A DNA stretch of 64,000 nt from Lingula anatina. Lineage: Eukaryota > Brachiopoda > Lingulata > Lingulida > Lingulidae. The DNA lies in the NCBI RefSeq assembly GCF_001039355.2, contig NW_019775380.1, positions 909,282 through 973,281 on the forward strand. Direction: 5' to 3'. The notes beneath the pieces are model-generated. The model ran no database searches. It was not told the DNA's origin and saw only the letters and a list, made by a program, of their open reading frames with translations. Positions 25,001-38,400 of the stretch are shown here, one piece after another. The translations under genes and the position numbers were made by a program. The stretch's first letter is position 1; the number at the start of each line of letters is the position of its first letter.

Positions 25001-27766
25001 ATATTTGGAAATATATCACAATTCAAACCCACCCTTTAAGATGTCAAAGCGAAAAAACAACATACATGTATATACTTATGTATATACTTAAGTATCCTGT
25101 GCATATCTGAAATGTCTTTGGGATATGAAAAAGGAAAAACAATATTGATTTAAAAAATACTTACGGGCGCTAACACTTTTCAGCACATAATATTTTGGGA
25201 CGTAGGCGTCTAAACACAAATGTTTATCGAAGTGGTGAAAGAAGTTCCAAAAATATTTGTTGTATATTTGGACGTAATAACAAACTAAGTGTGCTTGGTT
25301 ACAAGATATTTCTATCTTTATTTATCAGAAAACAAGGCTAAGAAGCCACCTTTAACGAAAACAATGCCCTTGTGCTACAACTGTATGTGACTTCCACTGG
25401 CCGTATAGTAACCATGCACTGAGATTATTTGTCGAATCAAAATAGGATTATCTACTTCTTTTGAAAAGGTTTATTTCAAACCCTTTTCTTGTCATAACTA
25501 CGAAGTGAGTGAGCATACATTATCTCTATGTAAATTACTTATTGTTTTGAAATTCTTAAACCAGTGTAACACATTCAAGTTTTATTGCCGTAGCGGCTGC
25601 ACCGCTTTGCGAACTACCTTCAAATGTAAGAATTTGTTTGTTTTTTTTTCCTTTCTACTGTCTGCGGAACATTTGCCTCTTAACTATACAACAAAGCATA
25701 AATCGACTTGTGAAATGATAAAATAATGGTGAAAAAAACCTGCCAAGGCATCATAAGGCCACCGTGATGAATCAGACGGCAGATCGTGTGACAAGGACCC
25801 ATAATGCACACCCTTCTAGATTTCCAGAATTCAGCTCATTATCAGGGGTAAAATATTGATTATAGTCAAACCTGGCAAAATTATAGGGAAAACTGATAAG
25901 AACCCACCCGCATGTCGGTAAGACTTGTCAAGATCTGTCATGGTGGAAGAATCAGGTGAACCGACAGTTATTGTGTGTGTGTTTCACAAAATAAGCAAAT
26001 ACCCGAATTATACACATCTCTGGAGTCAAATTCATCAAAGTTTCATACAAACTATACGCCTTGAAATTCAAGGGTTCAGAGGTTTCCTAAATAATTTCAA
26101 CCAACAAACAAAAAGCCTTATTTGAAAATTGAAGTTTTTTTTTGGAGGGAGAAAAAATAATTCATTTGGATTTGCACCTTCCCATTCACAAGATAAATTG
26201 AATACACAAGAAATACCCCACAAGATGAAATGACGTATGTGCAGGAACAGTGCTTACATTGGCCTTCCTGTTTATTTGTGTTAATTTTTCATGACTATGT
26301 ATAGGCTAGCATAAAATATTATCGGATTTAGAAAAATTAAGATACTGTGGGAGAAAATAAAACATAACATGAAAGCAGAAAGTGTATAGCATCCAACACG
26401 ATTTGACCTGTCCCTTCTCCATTTGTGTTTCTCCATGCGAATAGCAGTTATAACACCTAAATTAGCGCTAAAAACAAAAAAGGGAAGGTTGCGCAAGTCT
26501 CACTCCACCCTTTTGCTTTAATTGAAAGTTTAACAGGCATTTGTTGGTACAAGTAATTTAATTTCTCGTCGTCTTAAATAAAATGCAGTTTCCCTTCATT
26601 AAGGTCGCACTTCAAGCGTCACGGCAGCTGCTAATTTCAGAACTGCCATTAACGTATGGCTGTGTTGCATGCTTGTGACACTGCACACAGTGTAGTGAAT
26701 TTTTAGCTAAAGTAGAGCCGCCTTTAACACATAAAATTGATATTTTAAGAAGCGAAAGATTCGATTATCAAACTGATTGCAGTGGAAAGACCATTTGAAT
26801 GAGTTCACGCTTGACGATCTGTAACTTGACAAGAAAATCTACGTGACATTACCAGAAGACACGAAGCCGATAGGCTGGGAGTTTTTTTCCCAAAAAATTT
26901 CACCCTGAGTTTGCGTAGTTTCTGTTTGGGCCAAAATTGTGCTTCGCTTGTAAAACATTTGGGAATATTAAGTTGCTATTTCATGTCATTGTTGGGAAGT
27001 GAAACTGAGTAAATTATGAACAGAGCTCAGTGAAAAGAGCTGTCTTTATTATCTTATTAGCTTTGAAAAGTTTGACATTGCAGCTAGTGCTATGGGCAGA
27101 GTCAGTTGTTAATCCCTAAATTGTTTTACGTGTATTTCAACACGCACTTGACATGCAATGGGACCTTGTAAAAACTTAGTCTATATAGACAATCGGGGGA
27201 AGCATAGACAAAAAGAAGTCCATGTAGGTATGTCCCGAACAATAGTGCGTGCTGTGTACGTGAAATATCGTACCAACTACATGTACACTGATTTTCCTTG
27301 ATGACGGTAATGCTGGCCAGTTCACAAAATATGTGAGAAGTGCAACGCCTAACAGCGCTCATTGGGGAGACCGTCTCTGAGGAAACAATAATAGATGTCA
27401 CACAACATAATTCGCCCCTCCCCCCCCCCCCTCCACCCCGAGTCTTTATGATCAGTGCCTGTAAAAATATAAAGAACTCCTAGCTTTTTTGATTGGCGGT
27501 GAAGCGGGAAAGTAATCCCCAGGTCGATTTTTTTGTCATGTTGACTGCCATGCCAAAATATGTGCTTTATTGCAGCATTTACGTACAGTATGTTAAATCA
27601 ACACCCCTCCATCCGTCGCTTTCTGCATATGGGACCGAACCGACGGCGGAGCCATGACTCCAGTGTGGTTAAGAAAGACATTGGCTAGTCTTCATTTGGT
27701 GGGATATTAATGTCTATCTGTGGTGATAATATAAATCAATCCTAAACCGCAGGAATCGCTTAACCA

Positions 27767-27788
27767 GGATCCAATTTATGTTGGATCC
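27767..27788. repeat. Short perfect inverted repeat
   Basis: GGATCCAA and TTGGATCC flank a 6-nt loop. It is an isolated 8-bp stem in intergenic DNA. Confidence 0.6.
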
Positions 27789-30298
27789 GAGGTCTTAGGC
27801 GCTTTTTATCATACAAGGTCTTATAAGGCAATCGTGCATGTGTATAAATATATATTTCGATATTTGTTCTTGCTCAATCATTCCTCGCCTAACTTCTTAA
27901 CTTCTACAATGCACATATATCCTCGCGATTCTTTCAGCACAATTTGCCGGAGTTAAGGATCATTTTTGCCAGTGATAGGAGAACCAATGATAAATGAAGC
28001 TTTATAAATTTTTCCAATGCCCAAATACGTTTTGTAATTATTTAAGGCGGAGAATGAAAAACAACATGCTAAGTTTTAATCAGTACACACGTGGTTTTTA
28101 ATGGACCAGGGGTGGCGATTAAATGGGTTAATGAAGTCACTAAGATTTATCATTATCAGGATGCCCAAGTAAGCGCTACCTGCGTCACTCTATTGTAAAA
28201 AGGCACATTAAATAAAAAATAAACGATCTATTCTATCTTAATCATCCGCCATAGGCACGTCACTCTCTCTGCAGACAGGGGCGTTGGTACCTGCCAACTT
28301 TTTATCTGATCCCCCAAAATGCTAACAGCTGGAAATGAGTGTTTATATCAATGTCGAGATGATTGAAAACCATCGTTTCTGCAGAATCATTGATACAGCT
28401 TTATCAATGGAATATCCAAAGCAGAATAAATGGGGAGTGGTCGTTGCCCTTCTGGCAAGCATATCGTCTGCCACAGGGGCACAAACGCGAGTAATTTTGT
28501 TTACAAATTAGGGGAAAACTTTATAACCCCGTGTCACGAAAGAATACAAAAAACGCGTTAATGTGACAAAAATAGGTTGAATTGTGAACTCTGTTCGTTG
28601 TGTGTATCCAAAACTAATATTTATCAGGGCGTTAGCTATAATAAAGAATGAATCGGACCGGAACGGGGTCATTTTGACAATAAGTGAATGACTACGGTAC
28701 GGTTTCGTCCTTTTCTGCCAGAAGTTAATGTGTACATCCGAATCAAAATTGATTTTTTTCAACACTTTGAAACTTTTAATCACATTCTTACCTGACGCAA
28801 TAACGTTAAAACTGTGATTTACACCACGTATGTAAAAATTAATTCGCTATCTTATTAAACAAAGAGATAAGGGGCAGTACCTTTGTTTATACTTTGTTAT
28901 ACTGACTATTAGCAACACACAAGAGTTAATGATTTCCTGTATTGTGTGTATTTGGTTGTACGCAGTGGCCGTACATCTAGTTAATAATTATTTGGTATTC
29001 CGTTAAATGGAGCAGTCTAGTAATTAAGTTAAGTGCCCTAGACAAAAGACCTCACCCTAGCCCTGTAACCCGTCCTAACCTTGCGTAGCGATAACTATTT
29101 CTAGTCTGGATCAATGCCAGTGGTGGAGTTTCTGATCGTCTTTAACCAATAAATTCAACAGGTCATTTATTATACGCAGAACCTGTCAACAGCTAAAGTC
29201 AATTCGATAAGAAGCGGACTTGTCGACCTTGAGTACCTCTGTAATAAACTGCAGAGTAAATCGGTCACAATATCGACCCGCTAATCAAAAGAAAAGTCCT
29301 TGCTACAGTGGATTACCCTATTGTTTTATCGAACGACCAAGGCTCGCGCGACATGACATCAATGGCGAGGAAAAAAACGCCACCGGTATTCTGCACCGGT
29401 AATTTTAACCAACTCACCTGTTTTATACTACGGCCGCCCACTTGGTTGAAGGCCTTCGCACCAGTTACCTCGTCGATGACCGGGCGGGACGAGTGGGCAC
29501 AAATTAACTATGCACTTTGGGACTCTCGTTAGTATCTTATAAGGCGAGGCCTCTCCCGTACCAAATGCACCGACTGTGCCTCTCGCAGGTCTTATTGTAT
29601 TTGCCTATGATCCACAAGCAGTAAATAATTTTAGTATTTAAAAATAAACAGAGTCGAAATGGACTTTACTTAAGGGGAGCAAAGTTACCCGGCCCTTTCA
29701 GGGAGAGGCTAGAGGTGATCGGCAGTGGACAAAAGGCTCATAAATTCACAATGCCAATAATAATAATATTTTGCACTTCATATTTGCCCGAACTCGATTC
29801 AGCATTAATTGAAATTACACCATGATTAAAGCCTGATTGTAAGCAAGTAACACTGAACAACTCGTGTAAAAAGACACCCGCCCGCCTAGGCGTCACTTAG
29901 CTTGTGCTACCCTTTATGAGGGCAAATTAGACAGAAACACTATGCAAAGTTCACGGAGACAACTGTTGTTTTAAGTCGTTTCACAACATCAAGTATGAGT
30001 TATTTAATACGTAATCGAAAGAAAATAAAAGCATATATTAGGAACTTAATATACCACAAAACTAGCTCTGATGAAACGAATATTGAGACGACGAAGCTTT
30101 ACAAAATGTAAAAGAGAATTATGACATTGGAAGCATTGCCAGGGGGTTATTTGGAAACGGTAGTTAAAATGATAATGAAAGTAATTGGCGGTGAAAATGA
30201 GCAAAAACTTTATTGAACCTCGTTCAGTGGAAAAACTTTTCTTATGCGTGTTAGGAGGTCTGTTGCGATTGACCAAGCCTTTTATACCACACGTAGTT

Positions 30299-30301
<3 letters not shown>

Positions 30302-30344
<43 letters not shown>
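30302..30344. repeat. (CT)n microsatellite
   Basis: About 21 uninterrupted CT units. Confidence 0.98.
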
Positions 30345-30346
<2 letters not shown>

Positions 30347-33300
30347 CAGATTAAAAAAAAAACGTTTTGAAGCAGCTCGTTAACGGCAGTCGCCAGCTTC
30401 GTTAAGAATTATTCTCCCTAACTTCACGTGTCTGCGTCACGCTTGTAAAAAAAGGTCGTCTAGTACTGCCCTATCTAATCCACGCTGAGCCGGGTACCTG
30501 TGCAATTCGGTTCGATTAGATAAAAAGTGACGCCTCACTGACATCAACACTTGACAAGAGTCAATAGAAAAGAAAAACATTAACTTCGATCTAAATTCAA
30601 ATCTAAAGTGGAATCCCTTGTAATTCAGTCAATGCCTGTCGTGGGTCAACTGTACCTGGTTGGGTGCAAAGCGATTTCGCTTGATTCGCATTGTGGCGAA
30701 TCAAAAAGTAGAATAAAGACTTGAGACTAAGAAATTATGGCAACCTCCTCCTCGTCAAGTTAATGCTAGTTCAGAAAATCACACGTTTACAATTTGCTGA
30801 AATGATTTCGGTAAACAGGTATTGTTCGAGACATGCCGTAATACGCCTTGGTGGTGATCGGTGCGCTTTCAAATCGCGTTTCGTGTTGACAGTCAAAGAT
30901 AAACTATACTAAGGGCATTGTGCCCTAAGTACGATGCGTTGTGCCTTTTCACACCCCATATTCTATCATTAATAGACTCTTCATAAGTCAGGAACACTTT
31001 GACTGCAGGCAATTGAAAAGAAAATCTCTAGCATTAATGGTAATAACCTTTGAAAGAACGTACCTTTGTATGACTTATTGTTACTTTCGGCTCGCAGCTC
31101 ACAAACGCAGGCGTAAGCATAAACTATTTCCCACATCCCATAAAACCTGCTTGAGATGTGAGGGGTATTTCAGGACTGAATGCTCGCACTACCCTCAAAT
31201 TTCACCAAATAACCTTAGAGAGCACTCATTCATCGCAACACGAGTCGGGTTTTCATTTCTATAAAAAACATATCTCAAATATCATTTTAATATGAAAGTA
31301 ATGTCCTTACGCCTTTTTTTGAAAATGTGTACTGGTTTCTACGACTGCAATTTCTAACAACCAGGTTAATTTCAGTCTTTTTCAGTACAAGGGGACATTA
31401 AGTACAAATTCAAGCTTAAGTGTGATCAGATTTAACCTTTTTGTGTTTTTTTCCTGATAAGTGACTTTTTAATGATACACAAAAAATGAGTCAGGTGTAT
31501 AACTATCCCCTCCTTAAAAAGCGGTGTTTTAAAAGTATATCATCTGTTAATGGGACAAAGGTGTAATTGATTAAATGGAAATATTAACCTTTCCACCTCA
31601 CTTCCTTCTGTTCATCTTTTAATACTTAAAAATCGCTGGTCTTACACGTGCGTTCACCAAACTGCAAGCACTGGTGTTACATTTGATTATTGTACAACTA
31701 TATAACTAAAATGAAAACGCATACTGTCAATACTTTTTTGGTAAAATGCAGGTCTCCATGTAAATGGGTGCTGGTCGTGACAGAAACTATAGACTACCCC
31801 CCTGTCCACTCATGGATGCCACTTCACAAATAATCCCTGCAAACGTCCAAAACCACACAGCCGATTCGTTCTTCTAAATCTATAAAGGGCATTCTCACTT
31901 TCGGGTGATGTGGTTTTACACTGCATTATGCCGTTTGAACGGATTCAGCTGCCCATCAAATTTTAAGTCCCTCTAGTGTATTACAACACCATAGCCCACA
32001 CGCAGTATGACCAACACGGATGGACAGAGTGACCGATACATTACGTGAGCCCTCAGGAAATAACCAACCTACCACAACTTACTCTAAAATATTTTTTTCG
32101 TTGAGTAGTGAATGAAATAATTCCCAGATGCCCAATGCGGCGAACCTCCTCAATCTGCCTATCCTCATACCTCTCGTTCAAAAGTAGCTAAAATCGGAAG
32201 AGGTCATTGGCACTGTATCGACCATTTCTACGATATAAAGTATTAACAAACAAGTTGTAACCTAGTGAAATGTTTTCCTAACCTCCACCGAGGTGCGTTA
32301 TTGCGAAGGACCAAGGGACAATGAGGGTGACGTTTGACCCCGAGGCTGTCACTGGGCGGCACCTAACAGTATCAAGCGCCTTTACACCACGGAAATATTA
32401 TCATAAACGTAGTTTATGTAATATTATAAACAAATGATAACTGTAATTAGGACTGGAGTCTGGTTTAGGACTAATGTGATAAAAGAGGTGCCTAATTCAG
32501 CGCCTCAGAGAGGAGCCGTTCTTATAGATTAGGCTCACGGGTAGCTTCACTCGCTAAAATGAAATGTTGTTCATTTTCATCAGCTGATTGAATATATTTT
32601 TGATTGAGGTTCGACGGGCGAGTGCACTTAGTGAAAACTGACTATGTATGGTTTCATTGCACTCAACTGTCCTCATCTACTTTGTTGACTTTTTAATAAA
32701 GTTGCTCCGTCACATTTCTTTAACAATTTTGTCAATATTAATTCTTGAATGGATATGTCAATGAAAATCATGATTAGCTCATTTTTCAGCGGTAATGCCA
32801 GGGTTAACGAAGGATAACAAATTTTCTTAAAGCTTGTCGAAGAAATATTGACCCATTTTCGCCCCGCCATACCGAGCATTTTTCTCGTTGACAGGCAACT
32901 GTGTATGGCTTTTCTGAACAGATCTTACCTAATCTACACCACGTCATCACCTTGTTAGATTTTTGGTATCAATTAGATGCCCGTGGTTTTGCGGGTTTTA
33001 CAAGGCCCTGCCCTTCGAAGAATGCATGCAAATTTTCCTTTACATGACACAAGCATATTCAAGTCAGAAGGAACATTATGCTGGAATACCGTTGACTGCA
33101 TTCTCCTTCATCAAAGATAACACTACAATATACTTTTACCTGAAATACTGTCCGAATCTTGCGGAACACCTAGCAAAACATCTTCTATGCCCGCGGGGCC
33201 TTTCATTCGATGCCCGTGCTGGCCGGGTACGACTCGTTTCACTGGTGACAAATCAGCCTGGGACTATTAATAAAGGCCAATTCTTGAAGCCGTAGATCAA

Positions 33301-36300
33301 TCTATCTCACATTTCAACGGTTAACTTTTGAGTTCAACTTTTGTTAATTTTAATCAAAATATACAATCCTTTTAAGGGTTGTCGATACTGCATCGAACAC
33401 ATGCTATAAATAAATACTATTGTCACTGACTTCAGGGTGGAAGTAATTAAATTTACTCCAAACTTGATTCATACTCTATTTCATAGTAGCATGAGGCAGT
33501 GATTGAAAAACAAATTTGCTTTCAAAATCGCTTGCGTTCTTGAAATAGACTTTGAATAATCACATTCAGAAAATGACTTGCCAATTCTGTTTACTATAAG
33601 AAACGCGATATACAGTTTCCCTGGTATAATAGATTTCATGCATAAACATATAGTTTTGTCACGTTCCCGATGGCAGAAAATAGGTCTGAACTATTGTCAC
33701 CAACATGCCGATTCTCAGATATGTGATGCCTCAACAATTACATCATAAGAATTTCAGTTCTTCTGAATATAAGACGTCCGCTGGTCCAGCCAAAAGTACA
33801 GCTCGTCGGGAACACGGGTTACATGCATCGATACGAATACCAAATGTCCAATTAACCAAAATGAAAAAAATTATACGGTTTTTTAGTTTTGCATTTGTAA
33901 TTTCAAAACATATCTTGTGCACTTTTATATATAAAAGAGAAAATAAATTTATAACCATCCAGTTGATGAATACGTCTTCAAGTTAATATTTTCTGCAGCA
34001 CGGTTTATATCCTAAATTCAGGAATAATTCTTGTCTGGTTGCATATATCTATACAATTAAGTTTAACAGGTATTTCAAACAGACTTAAAACTGTCTATCG
34101 AGTGAAAGTGTCACTGTCACTTGTCTTTGATCATCAGGAGATGGAATAAAAATCAGCTGTTTTTCGATTTCCCAGGATTTACCTACATTGTATAAGTATA
34201 CGAACCCTAAAAAACTAAAAAAAAACGCGTTTTTAATATTACTGTTTCTTACCTTGTTTGAGCCAGGATATCCGCTTAATCTCATCATTTTCACTGACAT
34301 TAAAATCAAGTTATTGGACAAGATAATGGTTTCGTTGCTTTAGAAGGATGTAGCACTTGATACTCAAGCACAAGCTTTTTAAGAGAAAAAGGGGAAGATG
34401 GAAAAAAAAGAAAACCCGTAACTTTAACCAAAGATCTTAATATAGAAGACCCCTATCAATTAATTACCATTATATGACACAGAAAGGTACCGAAAAGAAT
34501 ATGATAGGCAAACTTCTACACAAGTGTTGCCAGGAACACATGCGTACATGTAAACCTTTATGAATCAAATTTATATTCAAGCTCTTTGACACAGGCAGGC
34601 ATTTTTTGACCTTAGTCAGAACCTGAATAACGTCTGATGTCATTCTCTTCTCAGTGAGCCATAAGGCACGCTGGTTTTTGTTATTGGATATGCCGAGAAC
34701 TAACACTTAAATTGAGCATACAGGAAGCATAAGGGTACAAGTGCTCTTTTTTTCGAGACACTCTAGACAGGGTCACACAGTTGAAATGTAATAAAGGTCT
34801 TTGACTGTTATGGCCACGTTGCACTGCTAGGACTCAGCAAAGAGATGGCATTCCCGGATCAAAATCACTTTATGCACTCACAGTTTCATGTGTTATAATG
34901 TGGAAGGCAAAAAAATCGGCATTTCTTTGTATGAAAGTTAAAGATAAAACCCCGAGTGCTTTTACACGTGGAAAAAAAGTGATGCGACCCACGTGTGTGT
35001 TTTGGGGTCATAGTACTGACACTAGTCGACCTTTGCGCAGCAAGATCAAGACATTAAGCTCCAGTTTTTCGTGATACGAGTCAAAAACATTAACCCTATT
35101 CATGAATCATGATGTAAAAGTTAAGCAAAATATCTCCGCATTGTAAAATAATAAGCATACTTTGTGTCAATTACGACACCTCCCATATAGTTTTGAAGAA
35201 TATTTCTACTTACAAAACGCCCTCCTCCTACTAAAAATAAGCTCAAATAATTGCCAAACCGTGTAGGATAATTTTACAAAGTACAACAGCGTGGTTTTAA
35301 GCGCCCACCCCTTGTGCGAGTTAAACAGAGTTAATCTTTGCTGAATAATAACATGACTTGTAAAAAAATATACGACCTTTTTTTCTCATCGGTAATGATG
35401 CAAGGCTTTTCACTGCAACACAAGTATGGCTTTCGTAGAAATTATTACTTGCGTTTTTTAGATGTTGTATTCTCTTACCATTTTGCGCACTTGTAATGAG
35501 GGAAATTTTGGAAAGAATCGAGCTCATTACATCATAATTAGTCTTTTTTGTACAGAGAAAATCGTGATTTACACGTAAGTACGTCATGCTTTTATACTAA
35601 CATCATAAAGCATGAATACAATTAGACATAATTTAAATTTCGGAAGAAAGATCAAAAACATGGATAAGGTGCATGTATCACAAGGATAGCATTAAATTTT
35701 TAACAAGTGCCCTTTATTTGTGGTTGTGTTTTGGACTTCATATCAAAGAAAAAAAATGGAGAGAAAGATGAAAAAAGTAGACTTTGCTCCGAATTGAACT
35801 CCAAGACTTCACCTTTAAATGTATTTTCATTAAATGTCCTAGGTTCACCCTGTTGAATATACACACAAAAAAGGGTGCACAACTTAGGTTAACAATACCA
35901 CGATGAGTGGGATTAAGAATACTCTTAAAGATTTTTGACATGTGCATCATATTGGTCGCAAACCACAAATGGAACGTATCGATGCAAATATTCTGGGGAC
36001 TAAAATGGTCGTTTGATTTCAGATTACATTAAGGAAATTCAAGTATTTCTTTTTTTAAGTCAAAATCTGGTTTTTGTTTTCGTATCTGTTTAACTAAGCC
36101 AACATGTTCATCTTATATAAATCAATACACATTTGAATTTTTATGGCATTTTCAAATTTGATAAAAACAGTGAGATACTTGAATATGTAATAAATCATAA
36201 GCTATACAAAAGCAGCGAAATGTGTTCATATTAGCCCGAAAATGACCTGTTGCAGCAGCCTTAAGTCTGAACCTCTTATGAAATATTTTCTACAAAAGTT

Positions 36301-36718
36301 AATTATAGACACACTATATTAAATTAACCTGGGCTGGCAATCAAAATATCTTTAGCCCGAAAATTAGTCTAAACTTAGGAGCCACAAAACTTCAAAAATC
36401 GTGGTGGTTCCTACACGTACACTATAGGTCGAAACGCCCCTGGGGTCTGTAATAATTTTTCAGTTCGGCGTAGCTAACATCTTATAACCAACAAACTCCA
36501 AAATACAAAAAAAAATGTTTTAAAACCACATTCTAAATCACTCGAAATGCAACAGTGACATTTTGTATTTTCAGTTCCAGTTAAGTTTTTTAGACAGTAG
36601 TAAAATGCATTACTGCATTACGTTTGAAGTATGTATCAAATCTAAGAGCATGAATACCAACCTCTAAGCTAATATTTAGTACAGTTTTCTTAACACATAA
36701 AAAACTACAAGATCAGTC

Positions 36719-36722
<4 letters not shown>

Positions 36723-36750
<28 letters not shown>
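36723..36750. repeat. (GA)n microsatellite
   Basis: About 14 GA units, followed by an imperfect purine stretch. Confidence 0.97.
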
Positions 36751-36754
<4 letters not shown>

Positions 36755-38349
36755 GAGAGTTTACTCTATTTAAAAAATTGTTTAAGTCGAAATAACACTG
36801 TAGACTAAGCAATTTAAGTATATACAGTCGTTCTCATATGAACATGAGAAATGAATCTGAAAAAAATTAACAATTGAACTTCTTATCGTCTAGTACAGAC
36901 CTAGGATTTTGCCTGTACTAGAAAATGGACACCTATTCACTCTCTCAATGGATCATTTTACTTCTTGCAGACGATATAGATTACAAGGAACGAAAGAGTA
37001 GATTTTAAAGAAATAAAAAGGAATAATATATAAATTATTAAGGGTTCATATAACTGTGGACAAAAATGTTAAAATGTATAGGCAAGGGGGGCAAGAATTT
37101 ATACAAGAATAACGTTACCTAACATGACACCGGGTTATTTTACATCGGTGTTCAAAAACATAAAAGCGCAAGTAAGCATTTGAGTAACTACTTCCTTGGG
37201 GCACTCTAAAGCCGAAAATCTACCATTTTCTCCCTTTGTTAATAGAAGAAAGAGGAAAAACAAATACAAGACACTTTTCTTCTATAAGCTGCGAAAAGCG
37301 TCGTAAAACCCGGGTCAAATTCGTGAATTTTCAAATAAAGTCACTGATCTTTATTTACTCTCTCAATACGAAGGAGAGAAGGTAATTATCCGGTTTGGTG
37401 GGGACTTACATGCTTTGTTTGTCGAGTTTGTAGAGGGAAAGATCATACCCTGGTTCCAATCATTAACCTAGTATAGAGCCCTATCAAGTCTACGCACAGG
37501 AAATGGTGGATACTGATCGTCTGCTACAATATGCCGATCAATCAGTAAACTGACCCTATGAGTTAATCAATCACCTAGTTTAAAAAAGCATCCAAATGTT
37601 TTTTTCTCCTTTTTTCGGAAGGGAGGTATTTTGGATAGTTTGTAGTTCGACATGTTTATTATTGGACGTCCATGATCTTTACCGTCCTCAGCCTCACGAC
37701 AAAATAATTTTACAAATAATTTGAAATGGACAGATAGGCAGTCTTGCACAGTGAGCATAATGTTCTTGTTACAAGATATCTGCAAATAACAAAATAATCG
37801 TACGCGTGATTAAGGTGAAATGACTATATCTTCCTTGACACGGGGCTGACACCAAAGTTGAGATCTATAGGTCAAAAGCCAGACCAATCTAAATAGGCTT
37901 CATCCAGTGTTGATGCGGTAGATCCTGTTCCTCGACTACATAACATACAAATTATGCTTTTTTTCCAATGCCTACCAGTCATTGCAATCTTCAAAAGACC
38001 CTAAATCCATTCCAAAAACAAGCTTGGTAGGCCCCACGATGTAAGATTTAACGTTAGTGTAGGTAGGGTTAATAGATTTTGCGGACAGTCGAAACCAATC
38101 GACATTTTGCGTGTTGAAACAGTTTGCAACCCATCCGTTTTATTGCCTAAATGTGCTCGTGTGAATACATCTTTTGATTGCATGAGGGGTAGACAAGTCA
38201 CAGTCATTTTAGAAGAAAAGCCGGGTTGCAGTTGTCAGGTGCACCTTTTTTTGTCGACGACACGGTATGCTGGCAGGGTCTTTGGAAGTGAAACATTATC
38301 GTGCTGCTATTATTATTATTATTATGGTGCGTTGGAAAAACGACGGGCT

Positions 38350-38397
<48 letters not shown>
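38350..38397. repeat. (GA)n microsatellite
   Basis: About 24 GA units just after an (ATT)n run at 38309-38325. Confidence 0.97.

Positions 38398-38400
<3 letters not shown>

Larger units (their letters stand above)
16400..30300. other. Intergenic region, left half: no gene seen
   Basis: I find no splice-consistent exon chain or known protein family here. The ORFs are 60-95 codons, on both strands, and look random. The sequence is mostly unique. It has a CpG-rich patch at about 17220-17370, several AT-rich blocks with TAATTA-type homeodomain-like motifs (for example 18240-18300 and 22545-22620), and one unknown base at 21754. Function is not shown by the sequence. Confidence 0.55.

Noticed and set aside
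32963-33295. 110-codon ORF in the gene-poor stretch
   Set aside because: Composition and lack of any recognisable motif give no support for coding function.
33922-33937. 16-bp palindrome CTTTTATATATAAAAG
   Set aside because: A short AT palindrome is expected by chance in AT-rich DNA.
34655-34680. TAAGGCACGC resembling the start of miR-124
   Set aside because: The following bases differ from the mature microRNA and no complementary arm is visible within hairpin distance.
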